A stretch of 64,000 nucleotides of DNA from Cryptomeria japonica (GCF_030272615.1 NC_081413.1:552986136-553050135), one strand, 5' to 3'; counted from the stretch's first letter, positions 50,301 through 62,029 are shown. Notes: generated by a model from the sequence alone, not told the origin. Program-made: numbers and translations.

Positions 50301-51515
50301 CTTCCTTGTCTTCACGAGAGGATGTGTGGGTCCACATGAGGCTTGGATGGGCCAGAAGTTCGGATTAGGTTGCCAGGGTTACCAGTGTATGGGCCGGGAC
50401 CTATGAAGACTTGCCATGGTATCCATACCAGGTTGTGTGATGACACTTGTCCCTACGTTCGCTAGTGTGTTGTCGTTTGTCCTGTTTTGAGTACCTTTGT
50501 GAGTCGTCCTTTCTGTCTCTGCCCTTGTGAGTGTCGGTTTCATGTTAGACCCTTGGGTGGTGATGGTTTAGTTTAATGGATGCTCTCATGGACTCTTATG
50601 TATTAGCTTTGATTATGTTCAGCTGGATCCTGTTCTTTTTAAGGATCGTTTATGTATTAATGGACCGATGTGGTCGTTTGTATATTGTTTATGTATCGCC
50701 TTGATGGCTGGATTGTATAGTGTAACCTCTTGTATTCTTAACTTTATTATTTATCCGAGGGGGTCTTGCAGTTGAGCAGACCCGGAGATGTAGCCCATTA
50801 GGGGTGAACTCCGAGATCATTATGGTGTCATGTGATGTATTCTCTTATGGTTCCTTTATTCAGCTTTTCATGTATGATTTGCTTATGTTAAAATGGTTAA
50901 GTGGATAATTGGAATTAACTTTAAATGCATATATTCAGTTCTATCTTGAATGCCATGTGGATCGAATGCATAATTGATTGAGATGCGATTTATCGTAATG
51001 CATGTGTGAATTCGTCCTTTTAATGCAATAAGTTGGAATATGGAATAATGTAACTTAGAGTAATGAATTATACTCAGTTGTTGTTAAGGAATTTAAATAT
51101 GCTTGGAAAGACCTCTGATGTTATGATGAATTCCTAGTGTATTAGGATGTTAGATGTTGGTTTGCAATTTTAATTGAAAAGCTTGAATGAGAATCATGAA
51201 TGGATCTTAATGATGAATCCTTGCTTGTGATTTATATTTCCATCTTTGAAATAAATTATCCTGATTATGAATTATCTCATTATTAAGATATTCAGCTTTT
51301 GGATTAATTGTGTGTGTAAAGTGTATCGTGAAAATTTAAGTAATCTCGTTGGGAAACTCTTTAGGAGATTGTCGTTAATGTCTTCCGCTATGTTATCTGA
51401 ATCTTTGGTATCTTGTTGCATCTTATGTGTTGTAATTTAAAAAAAAAAAAAAAAATTGCACTCTATTCTTGTTTTTTTAGCTTATCCCTTCGGGGTTTCC
51501 TGGCGGGGCATTACA
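47362..51515 (+). mobile_element. Nested long solo LTR (family 2), opposite orientation, with TSD GAACG
   Basis: A 4,154-bp sequence starting TGTAGTACCCCTACC and ending GGGGCATTACA. It is flanked by perfect GAACG repeats (47357-47361 and 51516-51520). It is the reverse complement family copy of the LTR it sits in. Over a 70-codon stretch the two copies differ at two residues (45949-46158 versus 50337-50128), so they are young relative to the other repeats here. It includes a GC-rich repeat segment at about 48796-49070 and the conserved block at about 50100-50440. No gene is present; ORFs are incidental. Confidence 0.92.
48934..48985 (+). repeat. GC-rich 17-bp tandem repeat inside the nested LTR
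   Basis: The unit GGTGGCCGCAGGTCCGC occurs at 48934-48950 and 48951-48967, with a partial third from 48968. It lies in a roughly 270-bp GC- and CpG-rich island in an otherwise AT-rich LTR. The outer LTR has a related GC-rich, CCGCGG/GGCCAC-type segment at 51521-51800. Confidence 0.85.
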
Positions 51516-52898
51516 GAACGCGGCGAGGGTCGTGCCCTAACCCTAGCCGCAGGGCAAGGGCGTGGGCGGCGCTCACGGTGGTGCCCGCAGGTGCCACGGC
51601 GCCCTACGGCCACCGTGGCCCCTGCGGCCACCGCCGTGGGCCGCAGCCACCGTAACCCACACAGCGAGCAGAGGGGAGAGCCGCGCACGGCGAAGCCCGG
51701 GGGAGGCGAAAACAAGCCACGAGCGGGGAAAGAAGGGAGGACGCGCGGGGGAAGGGGAGGGGAGCGGGTGGAGCTCCGCTCCCCGCTCTCCCAAACCCCA
51801 ACCTACAGCGAAAAACGCACGCCCAGATTCATAAAGTAATACGTTTAAATATTAAATTAATACACACAGTTCGATATTAAGAATAAATGTTTTCATTTCC
51901 TTTAAAACACAATTCGAGCTTTCAGAACAAAAACGCCCAAAAACAAGAGGAGTTAACAGCACCTCTAAATCACTTCCAGCCAAGCTGGTAATTTACCAAA
52001 TCGATCCATAAACATGGCATTCGAAGGAAAATTTAAATCCAAGATAAAACCCCCATTTCATTTTAAACAAAAACTAAAAAAAAAAGGTGAGAGTTGGATC
52101 CTACCTGATCTCGCGTTCCTGGCAAGATCGGCTGAAGAATCCCAATCTCCAGCTGCTCAAATTCTTCCTTCTCCATCCAAAATCCTCCAAAATTGTCCAT
52201 CCTCTCCAAATTTCCCAAATTGGGTTATATGGAAGAGTTGACCCAAAAATTCCATTTTTGGAATAAAAACTTTTATTTAAAAATAATACTTAAAAATTAA
52301 TTCTTTTCAACTATACAACAATTTAACTTGCTTTTTCAATTCAAAATTCGATTTCTCAATCAATTTAATCCATTAATCTTCACTGCACAAACGCATAAAT
52401 ACTCAACAAATTACTAAAGGCTAATTAATCAATTAACCAAACACACCAGGCACGCAAACCGAGGAAGCCAACCAAACAGACGACTCGCAAACCCAAACCA
52501 ACAGGGATTACCGACGATGACTGGCGATGCTCACTAGAGCACGACTAAGGTCGACTAAGGTCTTACGACCACCTAATCCGACTCTAGGGATTAAAAGAGG
52601 TACACTCAAACCTGCAAAACCAGGTGACGACGAACCTCGCACTCATGCGACTTCGCACCTGAAATCTCCTGCAACAAAAGATCATACATGCATACATTTA
52701 TAAAATCTAATGAAAGCGTTAGTCCGATACTAAAATCACGAAATAGGTACACTGAATAACCTGCATACAACTAGTGTGAGAACCACATCAATAGCTATGC
52801 GTTAAATCCAACATCTGACACTAATCATAATATTACAATAAACTAATTAAGATTAAACCAAGGTTAGAGATCGATTACGGTAGGGGTACTACATTATT

Positions 52899-53398
52899 TA
52901 TTGTTGAATGATCTAATTTTCTTAGTGGATTCAAAAGTAAAAAAGAGCTTATTTACTCTTATTAGTAATTGTCATTGGGCTAGTACTATTGCAATCAATT
53001 GCACCCAATTATCATTAACTCGTTATTATTCAATTGGTTTTCCCCCAATTATATCGATCAATTTTTTCTTTCGATGTTTTGTTTTAATTTTTAAATAGTA
53101 TGTTTTCACATTATAGAAATTGTTTTCTTCAATCTAATTGGCTCAAATCATTTGCATCTTATTACCGAATTTCTCAAATCCACTTTCTACATGAATTTTT
53201 TTAGGCAAATTTTTAGGTCATTAAAATAATAATTAGTATGTTTTAATTTCTTTTCAAATTATTTAAAATTTTTATCTAAATCTTTCCTCATGCAATTTAG
53301 TAATATAAAAATATATCTTTGATAAATATATTAATATATATTTTCTATATAGTGTATATTTAAATTAATTACTGGATAAAAAATAAATAAATAATTTT
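52899..53398. other. AT-rich spacer
   Basis: Sequence between the outer LTR's TSD and LINE E. No gene, repeat boundary or motif is seen. Confidence 0.5.
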
Positions 53399-53411
53399 AA
53401 TATTATAAATA

Positions 53412-54774
53412 TTTTTTGTATTAAATATCGAGAGTAAAAGAGGGATTACAAGAGTATCAAGGAGGCCCAGCCTCCAAGCAAAAAAAAGACAATCAGAGAA
53501 CTTAGAACAACATAACTATAAAAGAGTTGGGCGAGCCAATGCCAGCCATCACAGAACTGCAAAAAAAGTCTAAGCATAACTATCTTCGAGATACAAAAAT
53601 CGTAGAAGCAAAAGGGTAAAGACAAAAGCAACAGCGCCAGGCTAGTAAAGAATGTCAACGTGGGCCTCCACCAACGTAGTCCATCCATTAGATCCCTCCA
53701 TCCAGACGACCTTCTTCCGATCCTGAATTTGAGCAAGCAAGCCAATACAATCAAATGAGGGAACTTTGTTGTTGTTCATCTCGTTGTGTAGCTTGTTGAG
53801 GGCCTCTTCAAAAGTAGTGTGGTTGTCTACAACCCTCCTCCAATCGTATCCATCATTCATTGCGTAAATAAACATAGTGGTGTGCCCGTCCTTCAGGAAT
53901 TAGAGGAACTTATGTCTTTCGACATTCATCACAAAACATATCTGCACAACAATATTAAAAAAAGTGAGTCTATGGAAAGACTCAGTAAGACATCTGTCAT
54001 TACCTTGAAATTTATCTCTATTTCTAAGCTTCCAAATAAACCAGAGGATATAAGATGACAAAATAAGCCAAAACATATTAGCATATTTCTTTAACCAGGA
54101 GACAGAGCCAGTGATGATATCTAAAACATTCACATGATCCGGGATACATATGTCAAACATTAACCAAATCTCCCTGGCCACGGAACAGTCAAAGAAGATG
54201 TGCCTGCAAGTTTCAGGAACTCTACAAATGGAACAAAGATCAGCATTACAGTAGTCTTTTCTCAAAGGAAGTCTGTCAATAATAAGCTAACACTTAAAGC
54301 ATTTGATTTTAGGAGGAATAACACTTTTCCAAAGACGTAAAAAAAAATTTGCCAAGACATATCACATAAATCAGAATACCAAACCATATTAACATGCTTA
54401 ACAATAGAATCATCATTAGTGAAGAAATCATATATATTGCAGGCTTTGATTTTAGACAAGAGAGAACCATCATTCCATTTAAAGGACATAAACCTGTGAG
54501 AATCATCATGAGAGATGGTAGGCAGGGCAAGGGCCGCACATGCATTCTTAACCATGTTGTAAGTTCTTTTCTAGGAAGGAGGCGGGTCAAAATTAGAACT
54601 GAGATCTTCCCAGTTAATCAAAACATTATGCTCAAAAATATCCATAAAACAAGTAATACCCTTACTGGCCCAAAGCTTGGCCGAACAACCTTGAGTAAGA
54701 GCTAAGGGCTTATCTGCATGATAGAGGTTCCACCAAATAGACCTCTCCCCATGGAGAGTGTCATTGCTACTAAC
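53412..54774 (-). mobile_element. LINE E: 5'-truncated LINE fragment
   Basis: A 1.36-kb minus-strand fragment flanked by a perfect 13-bp TSD, AATATTATAAATA (53399-53411 and 54775-54787), with only a short A-tail. It encodes the post-RT linker and zinc-finger region and then a C-terminal tail without RNase H motifs. It resembles LINE F more than LINEs A-C. Confidence 0.85.
53642..54774 (-). pseudogene. LINE E ORF2 C-terminal remnant (zinc-finger region and tail)
   Basis: From the 5' side: a linker with SIWWNLYHADKPLALTQG near 54750-54700, an in-frame TAG near 54573, and more linker to about 54290. Then the zf-RVT-type region CSICRVPETCRHIFFDC near 54235-54180 and ILWFIWKLRNRDKF near 54035. 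The last part (53875-53642) includes FLKDGHTTMFIYAMNDG and ends at a stop at 53642. The zinc-finger region is thought to help the LINE enzyme bind nucleic acid. No RNase H signature is found after it. Confidence 0.82.
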
Positions 54775-54787
54775 AATATTATAAATA

Positions 54788-55349
54788 GTATTACTATATT
54801 TAAGCCTATATATATATACAATAATATACATAAAATTATTATATTATGATTAAATGCATTCTCGATATTAAAAGAAAATCAAAATTAAATATGTTAATTA
54901 TATATAATCAACGAATAATAAAATTATATATAATAATATATTAGTAAAGTTAAATATATTAAATTATTAAAATATAAAAAAATTTAAAGATTAAGGTTTT
55001 AATAAATAATTTAATATTATTCATATTATCGACCTAATTAATTATAATCTAAATTATATTCATATTATAAATGAAATACAATATTAAATATCCTTCTCAT
55101 TTAATATTAAATCTATATAATGCAATAATATAAAAAAGATTAATATACTAATTATAAATAATTTATTAATTATTATATTAATTTTCTTAAATAGATAATA
55201 TTAATTGAAATTAAGATTATTTTTATTAATTTTATAGTTATTATTTAAATTAAATGATTATATTTTAATTTTATAATCCTTAATTATATTATAAATTTAA
55301 TCTTAATTCTTATTTATTATTATAATTCTAAAATCATTATAATAATGAT
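54788..55349. other. Very AT-rich spacer
   Basis: Almost pure A/T sequence. I see no gene or ordered repeat. Confidence 0.6.
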
Positions 55350-55620
55350 TAGGACTAAAATTAGGTTTCTTAATAAGAGTTAGTGTTAGAATAAGGGTTA
55401 AGGCTAGGGTTAAAAATAAGGTTCAAATTATTTCTAAATTAAGATTAGATTTAGACTTAGAGTTAGATTCAGAATTATGGTTAAATTTTTTTTTAAAAGA
55501 TTAGGGTTGTATTTAATGTTAGATTTAGAGTTAGAATTGGGTTAAAATTTTGGGCTAGCTTACAAATTATGTTAAGGTTAGAATTAAGGTTATTATTAAG
55601 GTTTGAATTAGTTATAGATA
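55350..55620 (+). repeat. Degenerate telomere-like repeat, TTAGGG strand
   Basis: Many scattered GGGTTA, TTAGGGTT and GTTAGA-type units (for example AAGGGTTAAGGCTAGGGTTA near 55393-55412), all in one orientation. It is a decayed interstitial telomere-like tract. Confidence 0.6.
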
Positions 55621-56889
55621 TTATTGTAATTTTATAACTATTTCATAATTATGGGCACTCTCTATTATATTATTGCAAGAAGATATTATCTCCAATTATT
55701 ATCCAACCTACGTGTAAACAAAAAAAATTACTATTACATTACTAAAAAGGCAAGTACTGGCCACTACATGGCACTTGTTAAGAGTTAAAATCATTTTGTG
55801 ATTTGATCATGGTCTTAGTCCCATGTTTAATTCACATTTCTTATGATTCAATCCAGGGTTGTTTTCTAGAATTGTAGGTAGTAAGGTTGGATTATTTAAC
55901 ATGATGAAATCATGATTACTTTTGACACTATTGATTGACATTGAGAAGCAAAATGATGCAAGAATAACCACTTAATTTTATTTGGGTTCGAAAGCATTTC
56001 ACATTAAGTTGCATTGCTAACTATATAGTTGTTTATCTAGACAATTGTAACCGTTGATTGCCTATTTCAAAACAAAAAATCATCTCAAAAGTAGATCTAC
56101 CAAATTTATGTTATGGAATAGAATGTTTTTGTCAAAGATATATATAATTTTATTGATAAAATAATTTGAAGATTAAATTGATAGGAATTTAGTTTAAGAA
56201 TTAAAACATATTTTGGTCAAATAACTTCAAAGATCAACAAAAAAACAAATAAGAAATATGAATACTCAATATAATGTTGATGTGATCAAATGTGATTATA
56301 CTTGGAGCACATGATAAAATCTTAATTCAAAAATTAAACTCATTTTGATTAAATTCAAATACAATTATACTCAAAAATTTATTTCAAAAATTAAAATGTA
56401 TTAAAGATCAAATTTACTTTTAATTCTATATATAAAAATAACTTAACCTCTTGAAAAAAAATTATTCTTTTCTTTTATAGATGATAAATAATTAACAAAA
56501 TAATTTATCATATTTTATTTGATTACAATTGACAAAAATTATTTGATTGCACCAAAATGATTAGTATACCTTGGGTAATTTATGAAAGGGTAAGGAAAAA
56601 TCACAAGAAAGAGAAATTGCTTTTGTTAGGAATAATTATTAACAATAAAAGTCAATAGATTATGAATGCTAAAATATGTGAATATGAATAGATTTAAGCA
56701 TAATTATACAAACAATATTATTGGACTTTACTTTGTAGGTCAAGATATTACGGGTCAAAAGGTGGCCATGTATAAGTTCATTTGAATTCAAGGTGACCAC
56801 AAGACTATTGTTCAAATCCCTAATCCTTTGATTCCTTCCATATTTGCTTTACACGAATATACATGCTACTTTGAATAAAATGTAGTTGT

Positions 56890-57375
56890 TGTAGGCTAAA
56901 AATTCAACCCTAACTCTAATTGAACCTTAAACCTCATCTAAGTGTAATCTTAATTGAACACTTACCCTAATTGTAACCCTAAATGAACCCTAACCCCAAG
57001 CTCCCAAACTATATCCTAAAATGTTGACCCTAATACTAATCTAAACACTAACGCTAACCCTAAAGTTCCCCTAATCGTAACCCTAACCTTAATTCTTATT
57101 AACCCCAACCTTGATTAAATAATAACCCTAATTGAACCTTGATCCTAACCTAATTAGATACTCATTAATTAAATCTTATTGTTAGAGTCAAATTAAGATT
57201 ATCATTAAGGTACTAAGACAAATCCTAGGGTTAGGGTTAGGGTAATTAATATGTTAGTATTAGTTTATAAATTTGGTATTAATCATCAATATTTATATAG
57301 GAAATATTTCCATAGAAATCTCTTTAATAGGCTTGCAAGATAAATACATCCCTACTTTTGTATTTTTTGGTTCAA
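56890..57375. repeat. Head-to-head telomere-like unit, copy 1
   Basis: A CCCTAA-rich arm (56899-57180, with many AACCCTAA units) is followed by a TTAGGG arm. This includes the clean run TAGGGTTAGGGTTAGGGT at 57226-57243. It then continues with ordinary sequence up to a CCTACTTTTGTATTTTT block. Unit 2 repeats this order. Confidence 0.7.
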
Positions 57376-57439
57376 AAAGTTGTATTATTCTTTAAATTGA
57401 AATAATTAATCATATAGTAAATCAATAATCAAGTCACTA

Positions 57440-57850
57440 TAATATTGTCCAAACTAAAAGTGTAACTCTAATTGAACCATAAACCTAATTTAAGTATAAC
57501 CCTGATTGAATCCTAATCCCAATTGTAACCCTAACTATAAGCTTAATTGTAACCTTAACCTAAACCTTTTTTTAAACCCAAACCCTAATTAAATAGTAAT
57601 TCTAATTGAACTCTAATTCTAAACATCAAATCATAATTTTTATTAAAACTTATTGTTAGGATTAAATTGAGATTAGATTTAGGGTTCAATTGGGATTTTA
57701 AGATAAAGCCTAGGTTAATATTTTTTTAATATTAGTTTTCAAATTTAGACATTAAAATCATAAATATTTTATATTGGAAATCTATCAACATGAATCTCTT
57801 AAAAAGGTTTGCCAATAAATATGCCCCTACTTTTGTATTTTTGGGCTCAA
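57440..57850. repeat. Head-to-head telomere-like unit, copy 2
   Basis: Tandem copy of 56890-57375. AACTCTAATTGAACC recurs 552 bp later (56912 and 57464). The CCTACTTTTGTATTTTT block recurs 475 bp later (57351 and 57826), so copy 2 is shorter. It has a CCCTAA arm, then a short TTAGGG arm near 57648-57720. Confidence 0.7.
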
Positions 57851-58523
57851 TCAAATGATGCCTGAAAGAAGTATCTTTAAAGTTAAAGATATTAGTTTTC
57901 CACAATCTATAGAGGAAAAGAGCCAGTAGTGGACATAGGACTAATAACCATCATCTTTTTGTCAACCTCACCCCTATTAGTAGACATGGTATGAGACAAA
58001 AAAAAATGGTAATGAAAGGTCCATTAATAAATATCACATGTACTTAGCTCATTATTGGGACATTTGTGCACCACTAGTGGGGCGTTTTTCCACCACTATT
58101 GGGGCATTTGTCCAATACTATTGGCTATTTTGAGTTATCTACTATTGGCGCAAAGGTGATCATGTATTTGGACCACACTTTGAAATGTGTATTTTTTTAC
58201 CTTTGTGCACATAATAAATTCCACAACGTGCATCATTACTACCCACAAATCAAAACAATAGATTTAAGTAGTTAAGTCGCATAGAGAGAAAACAAAAAAA
58301 ACGTCAAAATCGGATGAACTGTTTAAGAGCTTAAGATGTGCAAAGTTGGCTATGGCGACTACTAGCTCCTTTCCCTTAGTAGTAAATGTGCACGTTTGTG
58401 TGTGTTTGTTTGCTACTTTAACTACTATTTTTGTATCTTACTATGATTCAATTAAAAAAAAAATTAAAATAACAAAAATATAAAGGCATTTGTTGTAAAC
58501 AAAACACTTTACTTTGGAATGTT
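57851..58523. other. Unassigned spacer with short CCACTA-TTGGGGC repeats
   Basis: A motif of the form CACCACTA-TGGGGC-TTT recurs two to three times at about 58070-58160. No gene is recognised. Confidence 0.4.
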
Positions 58524-58689
58524 AAACCCAAATACACAATTATTTTGCAATAAAATATCATTTCAAATACATAATAATTTAGCAATAAAACTTTATTTCA
58601 TTAAAAGTAAAACCCAAATACACAATTATTTTGCAATAAAATATCATTTCAAATACACAATAATTTAGCAATAAAACTTTATTTCATTA
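58524..58689 (+). repeat. Tandem repeat, 86-bp period, 1.9 copies
   Basis: 58524-58609 is repeated at 58610-58689 with very few differences (for example ATAATAAT versus ACAATAAT). The near identity suggests a recent duplication. Confidence 0.9.
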
Positions 58690-59555
58690 TGGCTTTAGAA
58701 AAAAGATGATTGAAATAATAGAAGAAGTTGATTATCAACTTGAACTGTCAAAAATCAACACTTCAAACTTTTTTCTCCTTTGCACTTGAACTTTCAGGTA
58801 GTCTTAAGGAAGCTCTCTTTTCATTACAGTAAATGTTCAGAACCAATACCAAATAGCCATCTTCAGGAGAAGAGAGGCGATGAAATATTTATTGGTTCAT
58901 ACACATATATGCATGTCTGTATATATATGTTTGTGTATATATATGTCTGTACATTCTTCTATATATATAGATACAGACACGATTAAAATCTGACATCGAC
59001 TAAAATCTGACATATATATATATACATGCATACATATACAGACACACACACAAACACGGTTAAAATCTGTCTCCAAAATGTATCTCTAACCTATGTTTGT
59101 ATTGGATCACTAACCTGCGTTTCTATGTTGGGATCTGTATTGGAGAGATTTAGTAAGATGTCTCACAACAAGAGTGAGTGCCTTGAAGTTTCGAGAAGGA
59201 TGCTTAATCTTGTGAGTATAGTTCCCACAAATTTAAGCTAAATGGTAGAACTATCTTTTTGAGTTGAAGAACCAAATCACAGTGATCCATTCCACCAAAT
59301 TAGTTGCTATTGATTATCCAACGACTTACTGCAGATCATTAGCCTTTGCCAATGTGTTCCTCTGGGAATCGTTTCTACCTGTTCTCCTCCATTGCCCATT
59401 GCTTGTTATTTTTTTTTAACGGGAAAAAATTAGCTGCTCCCAGCTCCATTAGTGCTGCCATAATTTTCTTTAGGTTTATTCTCTCTGATTTGGATTTCAT
59501 CCATTCCTTCTTCTCCATGAATACCTCTAGTTGCTTACAAGACAAATTTTTCGTT
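58690..59555. other. Unassigned region with TA/TG microsatellite
   Basis: Includes an imperfect TATATG/ATACAG microsatellite at about 58896-59055. The ORFs at 58780-58986 and 59346-59693 have no recognisable motif. The second overlaps the charged ORF on the other strand. Confidence 0.45.
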
Positions 59556-59942
59556 TCACATCACTTTACCCTTGCAATAGTAGTAGATCCCAAAAAAAAA
59601 ACACCAAGCAGAGATGATATCTTCTCTCTTTTCATGATTTATGGAATTTTCAACATGTTCTTTCAATTGTGGCTTTTCTATTCTGTTCTCTAAAACTAAT
59701 ATGAATTTATCAAATACAGATTTATCAAATATCTCAATTTCTATTTTAGCTTTATTTTCTGCAATTGTAACATCATCTTCGACCACCTTTAATAACAGTT
59801 TACATTCCTCTTCATTGCAATCTTTGAACTTTTTAACTCTTGCACTATTATTATCAATATTTTGTTCTTCTTCAAAATAACATTCTTCAACCTCTTCATC
59901 CCATTCATCCATCTCCTCTAGCCGAAATGCTTTTCCAATCAC
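59556..59942 (-). CDS. Charged ORF of unknown function, possibly a retrotransposon gag relic
   Basis: A 128-codon frame, very rich in Glu, Asp and Lys (EEMDEWDEEVEE, then KDCNEEECKLLLK), with a C-terminal hydrophobic aromatic patch. I recognise no domain. Upstream on the same strand (60330-59945) a further charged stretch starting MVVMVLDANELY is broken by stops. Above that, near 60397-60378, lies a sequence resembling a decayed primer binding site (TTTGATATTAGGTATAGGG) next to a TG that could end an LTR. This arrangement suggests the 5' part of an LTR retrotransposon, but the evidence is thin. It could equally be a random open frame in acidic low-complexity sequence. Confidence 0.3.
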   Translation of the reverse strand: MIGKAFRLEEMDEWDEEVEECYFEEEQNIDNNSARVKKFKDCNEEECKLLLKVVEDDVTIAENKAKIEIEIFDKSVFDKFILVLENRIEKPQLKEHVENSINHEKREDIISAWCFFFGIYYYCKGKVM

Positions 59943-60397
59943 ATTTAAGTGTGTTCTATTAACCCATCAAGAGAGTTAGTTTTTCCCTATCCTAGCAGTT
60001 CTATTCATTGACTAATCTTAGATTCTATAGTTTTCCTCTTTGAAAACTACTCTTGCTCACAAGGCGAGTATTTATTATGATCATTTTTTTCGTCTTCTCA
60101 CTCCTCCTTTGTCTTTTCTACAATTTCTTTTTTCTTGCTTTCTTATTATTGCGTTACTCATACTACATCAATATCCACCATAACTCCTTCAACTAAAATT
60201 CTAATTTTTATGGCTTCCTTTGGTAGTCTTCTATTTTCTTCTACCCTTGCCTTGTCTTGTTTTTCTTTCAATTTGGTTATCATCTTTTTCACATCCTAAT
60301 ACAACTCATTTGCATCAAGAACCATAACCACCATTGCCCTCTAAACTATTTGGAATTCTTATTATGAACTCTCTTCTCCCTATACCTAATATCAAAT

Positions 60398-60839
60398 TGT
60401 TAATGGGTCAAACCACAACCTGCAGATGTATAAGAAATAAAATTTACAATCAATTTGGATTTTAAGAGAAATAATTGTATAGCATATCAATTATGAAGAG
60501 TTAAAAAAAGAGTACGGATTTCAAAGAATGCAATTAAATAATTCACCCCTCAATTGTTACGTTCATAGGGGTGTCCATTACTTATAAAATTTTTGATATA
60601 AGGTTTGTGATTTTCAATGGTTTTCCAATTTATTTCAATGAAATATTATTTTTTTTGTTTTATTTAATTTAATTCTTCTTTCTTTAAATTTAATATATTG
60701 ATTTTTATAAGGCAAATCAAATTATAAATAACAAATATAATATATTAAGTTTTATTAATATATGAGAGTATAATATCTTTAATAATTTTGATTTATATCA
60801 TAATTAAGTAGATAAAATAAAAAAAATTTAAATAAAATA
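60398..60839. other. AT-rich region, possible LTR on the minus strand
   Basis: Begins TGTTAATGGG at 60398, next to the primer-site-like sequence. The far end was not found. Otherwise AT-rich and featureless. Confidence 0.25.
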
Positions 60840-61930
60840 AAAATAAAAAAATTTCTATTAAGATAGTATATAAAATTGGTACAGATTTAAGCAGAGCTGG
60901 ACCCAAGGCCAACCAAAATACTGACAGAACCCCCACAAGAACCAAAAAACTACCAAGGGGTAGAACGAGCAAAAAGCATCACATCATCACCGAGAAAGTA
61001 TCATGGGTAGATAGAAACATTATACAAAATATAATTGTGAATCAAGGACAACAACATATAAAAGCTATCCCCAACCATCATGAGGAACCACACTAGGACC
61101 AACAACATCAACCTAGTGAGTAACAACATCATCATAAGGAACAATAACAGTATTAGAGGAAAAAGCAGCACTTTGAGTAACGACACTAGGGGAGTGGACA
61201 CCCCAGTTAACATCCTAGCCATCATTCTCAGTAGCACTAGGACCAAGAGCATCTGAAAGGGGAACTGTAGAGGCACCATCTGAAGTACAAGTAACAGGAG
61301 TTGAAGAGATGTCTTGTCAAACACCCCATCCTGAACTATCATCAGCCATAGACTGGGGTAGTCTCTCAACATGGCACCCTTCAAACATCCGATTGAGATC
61401 ATCTACCTCACTAGGCTGAAGAAAAGACTTCACTTTTGGATATACTGAGCAAATTGCACTTCATCTTTAAAAATAAGGAGGGTGCCATCACGGACTAGTT
61501 TCATAAACTTGCTCTTTGGAATTTGCAAAACAAGAGATACCTGTGACATAATAAAAAAATGGGTGAGTTTAAGATTAAACTCAGTAGGCTTCCCCCTCTC
61601 TTTGTGAAAAATCTCTCTATTTCTATATTTCCAAATGACCCACAGGATTTCACAAAATAAGACAGACCAAAATCTATTAAGGTTAACATCAAAATACTCA
61701 ATATACCCAGCCAAAATTTCACTCCAAGACAACCCATGTTTACAAATCCACTAAATGGGAGACCCAAGGAAAATAGCACAAATTTTAGAAGCATATAAAC
61801 AGTCAAAGAAAAGATGCTCAAAAGACTCCTCCCTATTACAAAGGCTACAGATAACAGGTTCCAAACCCACTGAAGACAAAACAGAACCAACAACAAGCTT
61901 CTTAAGAAGGAGCAACCACTTAAAGCAAAA
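60840..61930 (-). mobile_element. LINE F: 5'-truncated LINE fragment
   Basis: A roughly 1.1-kb minus-strand LINE 3' fragment with the zinc-finger region and C-terminal tail. Both flanks carry an AAATAAAATAAAA-type sequence (about 60830-60843 and 61927-61940) that may be the TSD, but it is too simple to be sure. It is related to LINE E. Confidence 0.7.
61430..61925 (-). pseudogene. LINE F ORF2 C-terminal remnant (zinc-finger region)
   Basis: Reads FKWLLLLKKLVVGSVLSS near 61920, then CSLCNREESFEHLFFDC near 61850-61800. An in-frame TAG follows near 61753, then ILWVIWKYRNREIFH near 61650-61610. The tail (KFMKLVRDGTLLIFKDE) stops at a TGA at 61432-61430. The cysteine/histidine spacing matches the zf-RVT region of plant LINEs. 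The tail is similar to LINE E (KFL-stop-FLKDGHTTMFI) and lacks RNase H motifs. It is not functional. Confidence 0.78.
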
Positions 61931-62029
61931 TAAAATAAAATGATTATCCTTAAAAATGACACTTCAATAAATAATGTAAATAAAATAAAATAAGTTGTAA
62001 ATAAATAAAATAATTTATGACTGATATTT

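Larger units (their letters stand above)
44779..52893 (-). mobile_element. Long solo LTR (family 2), split by a nested copy of itself
   Basis: The outer LTR starts TGTAATGCCCCGCC at 44779, runs to 47361, and resumes at 51521 to end GGTACTACA at 52893 (about 3.96 kb without the insert). It has a perfect TSD, TTATT at 44774-44778 and 52894-52898. The inserted LTR occupies 47362-51515, duplicating GAACG. A conserved block lies at about 45840-46190. The part right of the insert (51521-51800) is the GC-rich palindromic segment. LTRs this long are known in Tat/Ogre-type gypsy elements, but with no internal region the superfamily is open. The orientation is relative to the nested copy; true polarity is unknown. 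Confidence 0.9.
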
